In this document: piece after piece, positions 36,201 to 49,705 of the stretch | How the letters are laid out: each line of letters begins with the position of its first letter | Numbering within the stretch: position 1 is the first letter of the stretch | Source of the DNA: Ichthyophthirius multifiliis | Taxonomy: Eukaryota > Ciliophora > Oligohymenophorea > Hymenostomatida | Direction: 5' to 3' | Length of the DNA: 51,588 bases | NCBI RefSeq assembly: GCF_000220395.1 | Contig: NW_004085969.1 | Span: 1-51,588 of the forward strand | Notes under the pieces: generated by a model | Seen by the model: only the letters and a program-made list of their open reading frames with translations | Told to the model about the DNA's origin: nothing | Databases searched by the model: none | Program-made: the position numbers and the translations under genes

Positions 36201-38325
36201 ACCAATTCCTAAGTGTAATGAAAGTTGTTTCTCTTGTGTTAAAGATGATGATAAATGTAACAAATGTAAAGGAAATCTTGAATTTGATCCAGAAGATGAT
36301 ACTATATGTAAATGCCCTTCCGGATTAGTATTAAATGAAAACGGAGATAATTGTAATTAATGTGCTGAAGGATAAATAGTAAACCCAAGTAATCCTAAAT
36401 AATGTATTTGCCTTGGTGGTCAAATTTTAAATACTTTAACTGGATTATGTTCATGCCCTAACAACACTTAATTAGTAAATGGAAGATGTAATTGCCCAGG
36501 AGCAAATACATAACTTTTAGGTAGGTAATGCTTTTGCATTTCTGACTTTGTACCAGTTCGTAAAGGAGTTACTAGTACACTTGTCTGTAGACCAATTCCT
36601 AAATGCAACGAAAGTTGTTTGTCATGCAGAGATAATGATGATTTTTGTGTAAAATGTCTAAATAATCTTATACCAAATCCTAATGACGATACTTAATGCA
36701 AATGCCCTGAAGATTCTACTCTTAATAAAATAGAAATGAAATGCTATAGAAATTGTACCCAAAGACAAATGAATGACCCCACTGATTCCTTGAAATGTAT
36801 TTGTAAATACCCTTTCTAAATTAATCCTGGTTCTACTTCTTGCAATTGTCCTCCTGATCAATCATTAAATTCTGATGGAACTGGATGTGAAACCAATATT
36901 TAAGATTGTGCTAGTGTAGGTGCCGTTTTAGGTTAAGATGCTCTAGGTAAATCAATATGTATCTGTCCACAAGATACTATTACAAAAATTAACGAATTCA
37001 CTGGATTAATTGAATCGTGTGACAAATCTGATGTACCTACTCTTTGTAGTAAAACATGTGAAAAATGCTTACCTAATTCAAATATTTGTGTTGATTGTCC
37101 ACCTGGTAATTCCTTAACAGATGATAGAAAATCTTGCTAACCCTCTAAATGTCACCCAAGTTGTCACTGTGATAAAATCAGTAAAGAATGTGCAAGTTGT
37201 GCCATATGTACTAGATGTAGAGAACCTTCAATGGCTGTAATGATATAATAAGATTACTGTGCATGCCAAACACCCTAATTTGTATTAAAACCTGATTCCT
37301 CATGGTAATGTAAATCAGTTCCATAATCTGTACCAATCCCAGTTTGTGATTGGTAATTATTCAATTAAATCGTAAACATGGTTGTTGTATCTAACTGTTC
37401 ATTATAAAAAGACGAATAAAATAACACTTTTGTAGTTGATGCAATTCATTATGATTTCAGAAGACTTTCAGTCGAATTAAGTGCTGACTGTTAAAAAGAA
37501 TTAAAAACATAAGTTTTTATCGCTACTGATTGCTTAAATTACAAGCCTTTAGATCTTAAGTATTTATCCATTATTAACTCTACTTAAACTAAAATAAAAA
37601 TTCCTCTCATAGATTTATATGATCTTAATGCTGAATATAAAATTGATACTAGAACTATTTATTAAAGACTTTGTTTTGCTATCGAATTTTCTAATTCTAA
37701 TGCTACTATTAGATAACATAAATTTGAAATGAGAGTATTTACAAATAGAGATTAAGTAGAAGTATTCCATTTAGATGTCTCCAAATAAATCACTGAAGGT
37801 TGCGATAAAGGATAATAATGTATTATTGTTGCTGATTTAGATGTTAAAGGTTCTGTTTGTAAAGATTAAAGTTGCGTAGATTTCCTACCTGAAAATATTA
37901 TACCTTCCTATATTGTTGGTGATCATATGTATGTAAGAATTTAATTTGTAGATAATACTTATAAAAAATTCTTAACTGTTGTTTCAGTTAAATTCGTTGA
38001 TGATAGAGGTATTTATAATTATGAAAAAAATTCATAATACTGGACTATTAGATAGCAACCTGGATCAGTAGATGTTAATATTTTATTATTCTAACCCCAA
38101 ATAAATGCAAGAGTTGAAGTTTAATTGAAAATATCTCTTAATCCAGATTCTAGATTAAGAGGATTGGTAGAAAGTACTAATACTGAACTTATTACTTCAA
38201 TGTTCAGAACATAAGTATTGTAATCAAAAAATACTGTAAGTGCTTAAAGTGATAATGAAAAATCTTCTTTCGGATTTAATTTAATTTTCACTGTTTTAGG
38301 ATTATTAGTTTGTTTATTAATATGA
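33263..38325 (+). CDS. Large cysteine-rich repeat surface protein, probably membrane- or GPI-anchored
   Basis: A 1667-residue secreted protein. Signal peptide MIKTLFLITLLQFAF; one 59-nt intron at 33756-33814 (phase 1). Residues ~25-270 are an N-terminal domain with few cysteines (FDLYLQGYRTNDVFYIYLDE). A long array of C-x-C-P and C-x2-C modules follows, resembling furin-like/EGF-like receptor modules (CNESCFSCVKDDDKCNKCKG). Within it lie near-identical 130-residue repeats (35031-36590). From ~37300 a cysteine-poorer ectodomain runs to a terminal hydrophobic stretch FGFNLIFTVLGLLVCLLI immediately before TGA at 38323-38325, with no cytoplasmic tail, as expected for a GPI-anchor signal. Coding GC is higher than around it. 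Likely a cell-surface protein facing the environment; it does not resemble the six-cysteine periodicity known for ciliate immobilization antigens, so function is open. Confidence 0.85.
35031..36590 (+). repeat. Four tandem 390-bp (130-codon) repeats within the surface-protein gene
   Basis: The block beginning ACCAATTCCTAAGTGTAATG recurs at 35031, 35421, 35811 and 36201, and a diverged fifth copy starts at 36591; spacing is exactly 390 bp each time, so frame is kept. By eye, units 1 and 2 differ at three positions and units 2 and 3 at two. Unit 4 is identical to unit 3 for about 190 bp and then diverges sharply from ~36389. This pattern fits recent tandem duplication or gene conversion. Confidence 0.95.
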
Positions 38326-40232
38326 ATTTGAGAAATATATTTATATATAGTTAAAAAGTTTATAAAGTTAAATTATATATATTTTTGATTTTAATATATT
38401 TTTAAAAAAAAAGTTTTAATAATTACTATTTTTTATAATATATATTATATAAATTTTCTAAAAAAATTAAAGTAAAATTTTAATTTAAATATTAAACCTT
38501 ATTTAAAAAAATTTAAATAACTAATTATTTATTAAATTTTGAAATTAGAATTAAAATATTAATAATAGAATTTAATAGTAATATATTAGAAATTTTAAAT
38601 GAATTTATTTATAAATTTGATTATACGAATAAACATTTAATAAGTTTTTTAATTTGAAAGAAATATTAACTTTTTTGAAAAATAAAAAAATAAATTAACA
38701 AAATAATTTCGAAAAATATAAAGAAATCTTTATTTTAATAAAGAATTATAAAAACTTATATTTTATTGTATATAACATTAAAAATATAAAATAAGTAAAA
38801 TTATTATTTATATATATATATATATTTATAAATATTTAATTATCAAATCATATTAATAAATATATTTAATTTATTTAATTTATTTATTATTTTTCTTAAA
38901 TATTTTTAACTCATATTTATAATTAAAAATATATTATTACTTAAAACTCAGAAAAAAAAATTTTCCTTTATAACTCATAAAAAAATATATCATGTACATC
39001 TAAAAGTATAAAATAAAAATTAATTCATAAACAAAAAAAGAGAATATAAAATATAGTTTTAGTTATATATGCTAATTTATAAATAAAAAATTGAAAAAAT
39101 AGATAAACATAATATTTATAATAAACTAAAATAAATTGATTTATTTTGAATATCTCAAATAATAATCAAGAAGATATAATACATTAGTAAAATAATAATA
39201 AATAATATCTTATAAATAAATGATAAAAAAAAGTAAAATTTTAATTTAAAAAGATTTAACGCTTTTATAAACAATCAAGTAATATAAAAAATAAAGAAAT
39301 TTTGATAATAAAAAAAATTAATAATTAACCAATATTTTGACTTTATCTCCTAATTATATACGTTCATTTCAAGCTATTATATTTTTTTATGAAAAAAAAT
39401 TTAAATAATAATAATTATTATGTTTTTTTTTTTATTACTATAATTTAAACTTTTTAAATGTATCTTAAATATATTATAAACTCAAATATAATTAAAATAG
39501 GAAACATCTCAATGCTTTTTTATATTCCTTATTAAAATGAATATGCCTTCTGTTTAATTTTCAATTATCTAATTTATAAATAATTATTTAATTAAAATAA
39601 TTTATAATTTTAAGAAGAATAAAAAGATTAAAAAATAATTTAATAATTTAAATATTAATATCATCAAATAAAAATAAATGATAAATATATTTATTACATA
39701 TTTTCAAATAAAAATATAAAATTAATGATTTTTATAGATACAAATTTATTAAATATATATTTAATTTATTAAATAAAGAATTATTAATAACATATATATA
39801 AAGAAATATAAATTTTAATAACAAAAATACATAAATAAAAATGTAATTAATATTTAAGCAAGCATATATATATTTTATTGCTATTGTATTATGAAAAAGT
39901 AGAGCTTTTTCTCCTTTTTTAATAGTTAAAAATAAAAAAATTAATCTATTTTTTTATTTATAAACTATTAAAAAACCCAATCAAGTTTTACTTTTTAATA
40001 ATACAATATTTTTAAGCATATATTATTTTAATAAACTAAATAATATATTTTGTGTCAAAAAGATATATCAAATACAATCTTTTTAAAATAAACTTTAAAT
40101 AATATTATTCAAAATTTGTTTCTTAAATTTACTAAATATAAAATATTATTTGTATAATATTTATAATTAAAAATTTTAACAATATATTTTTATTTTTGTA
40201 AAACTATTTTAAAAAATAAAATTAAATACTTT
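38326..40232. other. Intergenic A/T-rich DNA
   Basis: Separates the surface-protein and ORP genes. Only low-complexity open frames, such as one from an ATG at 39537, were seen; none has coding character. Confidence 0.55.
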
Positions 40233-41891
40233 ATGGAAAAGTTTGATATAAACAAGTAATATCCTAGACATAAAAATGCATACGCAAAAGGTATTATTTT
40301 TAAAAAAGCAATAGATAGTCTTTTTTTAAAAAAAAATTATTAAAATATAAAAAAATCATTAATGCTAATTTATTAAAAAATAACAAAATGAAATAGGAGG
40401 ATTTCACATGAGTTATGTAAAAGACACAAAAGCAAGAGATATAGTCAATAGTGTTATAAAATAAATGGGTTAAAAGTTATTGAAAGGAGAGCTAAAAGAC
40501 TTAATGGGAATTTCAAAGCCAGTAGCTTTATCAAAACATTTAACATATATGGAAATTCTATCAAAGTGATAAAAATATTATAAATTATTAAAAAAAAAAA
40601 AAAAATTATAAAGATAGAGTTAATAAATATTATTTATATATATATATATTATTATTAGTGATTTCTATTTCTAGAAACATTTATAAATTGCCGCATAAAA
40701 TTCAGACAATCCGCTTTTGTAAATGCAATAAGTAGTTACACACATAGTAAAGAAATAAAACAATTATTAGTAATAATTAAAATTATTTATTATTTCAAAG
40801 ATTGCAAGTTAACATGTTGCATCTACAATGTTATATACAAAAGCTCCTTTAGATAATGTAACAGGAGAAACATGCCATGTATAAATTATTTCATTTTTTT
40901 TTTATGTATACATAAATATATTTAGCTATCTAAGCCAAATGGCTCTAATTACTATGCAGAATGCATATCTAGTTCTCCCCCAGTAGCTGTTTATTAAATA
41001 ATAGGCCCAAATAATGAATATAAAATATATGGTTCACATTAGGTAATATATAATAGATATTAAGTATATAAAATAACTAAATAAAAATTATTTAGACAAA
41101 AGTAACTTTATCTAAATCTCTTAATACTTTATACGGAGAAACATAAGGTAAGAAAATAATTGACTTTGGGAATGGAAATTAATATGAATGTGAATATCCC
41201 AAAATGTTTGATTTATTAAATGTATATTTAAATTTATAAATAAAAAAGTGTAATAGAAGGAATATTAATGGGTGAGAGAGTTTTATATTTATATGATACA
41301 TTCAAAGTAATAAATAAGAAAACAAAATTATATGCAGAAATATAATTTGGATATGAAGTATATATATTTATTAAAAAAACTATTCAATATGTATTTATTC
41401 TTTATTTAAAAAAATAAAACAAAATAATAACAGATCTAAGGAGGAGTATAAATGATTTAAAATGGAATAGGTAGAATAGGAAATTTATTTATGGGAAAAA
41501 AGTAGGACTGCAGGTAAAAAAAAAGACCAGATGATTTCGATGTGTAAATATATAAATAATAATAAATGGGTGAATATTAAGAGGTAATGAAAGCAACTAT
41601 TTCTGAAGGTTATGGAAATTGGCTTGAATATATTTAATTTGACAATTAAATATTATGGAAAATAGATGAATAGGAAGATTAATGGTAATATAATGGATTC
41701 GAATTATTTTCTGATGCTTAAATAAGAAAAGACAGAAATTTAATCGAATAAGGATAATATGAATTAGCAGAAAAGTAAAAGAATTATTATATGTTTATTC
41801 ATACTAATATATTATTAGATTAAAAATTGAAGTTGAAAAAATAGATCGTTAGGACAAAGAGTTAAGAAAATAATTTTAAAAATAAAAATGA
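40233..41891 (+). CDS. Oxysterol-binding-protein-related protein (ORP), sterol/lipid transfer domain only
   Basis: A 386-residue cytosolic lipid-transfer protein with just the ORD; no PH domain or FFAT motif. It shows the family order: KLLKGELKDLMGISKPVALS, KAPLDNVTGET (usually PFNPLLGETF), YYAECISSSPPVAVYQIIG (usually E-Q-x-SHHPP), EYKIYGSHQTKV, ECEYPKIVIEGILMGERVLY, and a C-terminal DRNLIEQGQYELAEKQKNYY...DRQDKELRKQF helix. The paired His of the signature, which contact the phosphoinositide headgroup in studied ORPs, are Ser-Ser here (40971-40976). Eight introns: 40291-40396, 40566-40658, 40747-40800, 40879-40925, 41043-41095, 41206-41248, 41358-41433, 41793-41818. After splicing the length is divisible by three. 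Start chosen because exon 1 (MEKFDINKQYPRHKN) splices in phase to the GGFHMSYV exon. Confidence 0.85.
41793..41818 (+). other. 26-nt intron in the ORP gene
   Basis: GTTTATTC...TTATTAG, phase 2, just before the conserved C-terminal helix. Splicing yields KIEVEKIDRQDKELRKQF, as expected for an ORP tail; reading through gives unrelated low-complexity sequence. Confidence 0.75.
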
Positions 41892-42865
41892 AAAATAATA
41901 GAAAAAATAATTTATTTAATGTTTGATATAAAATAATGAATAAAAATATAAAAATATATACTTTTTTTTTTTAACAAAAAATAAAAAATTCATTTTTCTA
42001 TATCTTTTAATTATTAGATTAATCCTTAATTATTTCGAATTTTTTACATAGAGTAATTTTAATTAAATATTTTTTTATTTAATTAAATTTAAATCGTTTC
42101 TAATTTTATATCTCATTTAAATTTATTTATATACAAAAAATAGTAGGAGGATAGGATATAAATATACTAAATATTCAAATAAATTTAGCAAAAGCTAAAT
42201 AAGGAATATATAATAGATTAATTAATTTGAAATAAATCTATAAACTTATATATGAATATTAATTTAAAAAAAAAATACTAAAAATAAATAAACACATATA
42301 ATATCTTATTTAAAATATAAATTTTTTATAATAAATTAAAAAAAAAAAAAAATTAAAAGATTTAAATATTTACATAGATATAAATTAATTGTTATTATAA
42401 TATTTATATTGAGATTTCGAATTTATATAATATTTTTTGTAAATTCATAAAAATTATAAATTAATAAATATAAAAATAAAAAAAATCTTAAATAAAAAAT
42501 ATATATGAATATATATATATATATATATTTATGTATTAGTTATAAATATTTTTTATTTTATTTAATTAATTATTTATATATTTAATTTATAATATATTTT
42601 GTATTTTTTTTTTATTTATTATTTTATATTATTTTTTTTTATAAAAATTAATTATAGATAATAAATAATGTAATTTTATTAAAATCTATTTTACTTAAAA
42701 ATCTTTTTAAAAAATAAATAAAATATATAAACGAATTAAAAAAAAAAAAAAAAAAAAAAAAAACACTTAAATAAAAAATTATATATTAAAAAGTTAACAA
42801 AAAACTAACTGTTTCAAAAAAATTAAAAATAACAAAATTAAAAAATTATAATAAATAAAAAATAG
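41892..42865. other. Intergenic A/T-rich DNA, may hide the first exon of the TPR gene
   Basis: Between ORP and TPR genes. Includes an A run of about 25 at 42739-42763. A short exon carrying the TPR start codon should lie near its right end but could not be placed. Confidence 0.5.
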
Positions 42866-45350
42866 CAAGAAGAAAATTATTTGTACGCCCGCGAACTCCG
42901 TTTATAAAATAAATTTGATGAAGCCTTATAAATATACCAAGACCTAATTGACAAGCAAGACGGTGAACAATACGATTTAGTTCGTGAAAAAGCCCATACA
43001 CTTTCCGAATAAGGAAGCTATGCTAAAGCAATTCCTGTATACGAGCTTTGTATATCATTATATCCGCCTTCATAAGATTTAAAAGCTTATGAAAAAATGG
43101 ATCTTTCTAACACTTATATAGGTTTAGCCCGTGCATATTCAGAAAAAAAGAACTATGATGAAGCCCATAATTTGTTAGATAAAGCAAAACGGGAATGTAT
43201 AGAAAATTTAGGTCGTATAAAAATCGAAAGGGCATTAATTTATATAAAATAAAATAAAAGAAATGAAGCAAAAGAACTTCTATTGGATGTTTCTTAAACT
43301 TCCACAAACCAGAAAATAAAGCAAGAAGCTCTATTTAGACTTGGCTTCATTTCCACTAACGCAAAATAGGCTCTAGACTATTATTTAAAAGCAGATTAAT
43401 AAGACGACGCAATCTTATTTAATATAGGAAACTGTTATTTAAAATTAGGAAAATACGATGGAGCAAAAGAATACTATAAGCGTGCTTTAGAATTAAACAG
43501 AGACCCTAATTATTTATTTAACTACGCGAAAATGTTCGAACTAAACGGCCAATACGAAGACGCAAAAGAAGAGTATGAAAGAGCCTTAAGTTTATTGAAA
43601 AATAATACTAATGCAGTCTAAAGTTATTTAAAGATTAAATTCTCAATAGGAAACTGTGAATTACATTCAGGTAATTTCGACAAATCCATTTAGTTTTATG
43701 AATAAGTTTTAAAAAGCGAAAATAAGGATGTTTTTGAGGAACTTGCTATAGTCTATTTTAACAAAGGAATGGCCCTTTATTAAAAAGGCGAAATGGAAAA
43801 GGCGGTAACCGAATATTTACAAGCTTTAGAATAAGACCCTTCTCTAAAAGCCGCACATTTCTAACTAGGCTGTATTTTAGTCGATAAGAAAAAATACTAA
43901 GAAGCTATAGAAAAATTTTACACTAGTCTAAGTACTGAAAATGAAGATGATGTATACAATGCTAAAGTACATAATGATTTAGGTTATTGTTTCACGTAAT
44001 TAGGAGATTTCTAAAATGCAGTTAATCATTTCTAGATTGCATGTAATTTAGATAAAAATAATCATTAATTATTATGTAATTTTGGTGTTTTGAAAACTAA
44101 ACTTAATTAACCTACAGAAGCTTAAGAAAAATTTGAATAAGCTTAAAAGGTTCTAGAAGAACTATAATTGAATTCTAAATAGGTGACAATAAATATATAA
44201 ATATATATATAATTAAAAAAAGATGGCTAATTCAATGAGTGCAATAACTAGTTTTTAAAGAGTATCTAAAATGTAAAAGAAAATACCTTAAAATTTATCA
44301 TTAGAATCTAAATAAGGAATTCTTAAAGTTCTCGAAAGCGAACAAGAAAACGATGTAGATTCTTTAACAAAACTTCTCAATATGATGGACTTAACCCGTG
44401 AAAATAAATAAGACGATGAGAAGAGATAACTTGAAATGGAAATTATATAATCCAAAATGTAAAAATATGAAGAAATAATCCTAAATATGCAAAACTATAA
44501 CCTATAAATGTAATAAAGAGCCAAATAAACAGACGAAAGATTAGCTAAATCAGAATTTTATCAATAAAGACAAAGAGAAGAAATGGACGAAATAGCCATA
44601 ATAATGCGTGATGAAAACCTAAAAGAATACTATAATGCAATAATTGAATAGTTAAATACTATACTATAAATAGCAGTAGTTTCTAAATAGAAAGAATTCT
44701 ATAATATTCAAGTAAATACCACTACAGCAGCTTCAGTAGCTTCGTCTTTATTATCTTTTGTCCCTTTTGCTGGAAAAATATTATCCCAAGCGACAAAATC
44801 ATTGGATTCTTTAAGAACTTAAAAAATTAATGATACAAAAGCTAAAGTTATTTTCGATGTTTTTCCAAATACTACACTTTTTGATGCCTTTACAATGTAT
44901 GTATCTCGAAAAACAGCATTAAGTAAATAAGAAATCATAACTAATTTCCTTAAAGAATAAAGTCAAAAAGAAAAATAATAAGAAGAAAAAGATGGAAAAT
45001 TCAAATTATTTTTAAAATGGGCATAAAATACATATTAGACTGTTAGTAATAATGTTATTTCATTTATAGCTTAAATTTAAGATTATAATGAACATCCACT
45101 CAAATAATATGCACGAGCAGAAGCTTTGGCGGCTTTTACTTGGTATTTCGACTGTATTGAAGATAAAAAATTTGATTAAGAATTCGTTATTAGAGATAGA
45201 GAGATTTTAGGAGAATTTTTTGTTTAAGTTTTATTGGAAAAAAAGGAGTAGCCGGATTTTTTGGAAATAAAAAATAAAAGTGTAAAAATTGTTAATGATA
45301 ATAGGAATAAAGAGAAAGAAATTATGGATAAATTTAAAGAAAAAAAATGA
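42866..45350 (+). CDS. TPR-repeat protein with C-terminal coiled coil and hydrophobic hairpin region
   Basis: About 814 codons from the first supported base; the start codon was not found. The open frame begins QEENYLYARELRLQNKFDEA directly after an AG, so a short first exon upstream is likely. Residues ~1-435 are tandem tetratricopeptide repeats (for example ILFNIGNCYLKLGKYDGAKE and AIVYFNKGMALYQKGEMEKA), a protein-interaction scaffold. No TGA ends this part; a 40-nt intron (44183-44222) joins it in phase to MANSMSAITSFQRVSKMQ, so one gene is more likely than two. The second part has a long Gln/Glu/Met-rich coiled coil (~480-590), then a small-residue hydrophobic stretch AASVASSLLSFVPFAGKIL (~604-625), then a helical domain with AEALAAFTWYFDCIEDKKFD. 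The TPR portion uses many GC-containing codons (GCC CGC GAA CTC) unlike its neighbours, as in highly expressed ciliate genes. Partner and role unknown. Confidence 0.75.
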
Positions 45351-46117
45351 TTTTTTTTTTAATATATACAATTTATTAATTTTTATTTTATTAATAACAT
45401 TTATTTATTATTTTAAATAATTTTATATATATATTTATTATAAACTAATTTTTTATAATTTCAAATAAAAATAACTAATTTATAAATAAATATAAATATT
45501 AAAATAAAAACATATTATATACTATATTAAAAAAAAAAATATCTTCTGAATGCATTAAAATTAAAGAATTGTTTATTTTTTAAAATTAAAATATAATTTT
45601 ATAATAAATTTTATATATCTTTTTTATTTTCTTAGATTTTTAATAAAATCAAAAAAGATATTTGATAATCTTATTCTCTTTATATTTAATTTAAATAATG
45701 AATAAAATACTAATAATTTAACATTTGCAGAGAAAAAAGTATTATAAATTTTGTATTAAAATAAAATTATAAATAGTATTAGAAAATATAATATAATATT
45801 ATGTAATACTTTTTTACAATATATAGAGATTAAAAAAATTTTTTGTTAATTTTATAAAAATTAAAAATTTATATTATTTATATAAATTAGGATTTAGATG
45901 TATATTTCATTTTGTTTTATTATCAGATTATAAATTTATATACTTGTTATAAATGTGAATTTATTTTAATTCATTTAAAAAAATAAAAATAAATAAATAA
46001 GTACAAATTATAATAAATATATAAAATTAATATATTTAAATAAAATAAGAATATATATAAATAAAAATATTAATATTAATATACGAGTAAAAAAAATTAA
46101 TTTTAAAATAAAAATTA

Positions 46118-46173
<56 letters not shown>

Positions 46174-47333
46174 ATATATATATATATAATATAAATATAA
46201 TAATTTTATATAACTAATTTTCTTTTAATTTTATTTTTTTTCATTATAATTTATTAGTTGCCTATTTTTTTGATTGAAATATTTTTATTTCAATTATAAT
46301 TTGGTGATTTTTAAATAAACTATTTTTTTTTATTTTTTAATTTAAGTTTATTATTTTACATTATAGCATTTTGTATTTTATATATTTATTAATTTAAGTA
46401 TTTTATATATTCTTATAATTATTTTCATAACATTAATATAAATGTTTTTAATTATTTCTATTTTCTTTAATTTTCATTTTTTTCAATTTTTAATTTCTCG
46501 TTTTTATAAATTTATTTAATCCTTAAGCTTTTAATTAACTTTATAGTATTAGTATATATTTATATAAGTTCAATTAATAATATTTTATTACTTTTAATTT
46601 TTCTTTCTCAGCCCTTTAGTATAAATAATATTATTATTAAGTTTATAATTTTAAAAAGTTTATTGATATCATTTTTTTATTCATGTATTTTAAATTATTA
46701 TAAAAAATATTTATATAAATTTTTTAAAATTGATTATTTTATTGCGAAATATAAGATAATAATTAGTTTGTGTTTTTGTTAATTTTAATTAATTTTATAT
46801 ATATTTCTTTGAGCAATTCTGTTTATTTTATAATAATAAATATTTTGTGTGTATTATAAATAAATACAAGATTTTCTCGTTTTTTTCTTTTTTTAAGTTT
46901 TATTTTTATTTTTTTATTTATATATATATATAATATTTTTTATAAATATATTGAAATTTTATTTTATTAATTAAAATTGTCTATTTTTTTATTTTAAATT
47001 AAAATTATTATTATTATTTCAATTTTTTTTCTATAATATTACTATTTATTATAAAATTCTTAATTAAAAAAAAAAACAAAACAAAACAAATTAGCTTTTC
47101 GCTTATTTTTATAAACATAATAAAATTATATTTCAAAAATAAATGGATTAATTAAAAAACTTTATATAATTTTTTTTCTTATATTATAATTATTTAAAAT
47201 AATATTTATAATCATTCGTTACAAACTAAAAAACAAAAAATATATTAAATATTTTATTGTTATATTGATTCAATTTTATCATTCAATCAACTTATTATTT
47301 TTTTATAAAAAAAAAAAATAAAAAAAAAAAAAA
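45351..47333. other. Intergenic A/T-rich DNA with the longest TA tract
   Basis: A TA dinucleotide tract spans roughly 46117-46166. The remainder is T-rich on the plus strand without a supported frame on either strand. Confidence 0.55.
46117..46166. repeat. TA dinucleotide microsatellite
   Basis: About 25 TA units in intergenic DNA, followed after a short break by a second shorter tract. Confidence 0.85.

Positions 47334-49705
<2,372 letters not shown>

Noticed and set aside
36658-36861. Minus-strand open frame opposite the surface-protein repeats
   Set aside because: It is antisense to a clear cysteine-rich coding frame and has no coding features of its own.
39537-39740. Small open frame in intergenic DNA
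   Set aside because: Low-complexity Asn/Lys/Ile sequence; TGA is too rare here for its length to mean anything.
43107-43307. Minus-strand open frame within the TPR gene
   Set aside because: Antisense to well-formed TPR repeats.
44223-45350. Separate gene starting at the ATG at 44223
   Set aside because: The upstream TPR frame has no TGA and a phase-0 intron ends exactly at this ATG; a separate gene would leave only 40 bp and no stop for the TPR gene.
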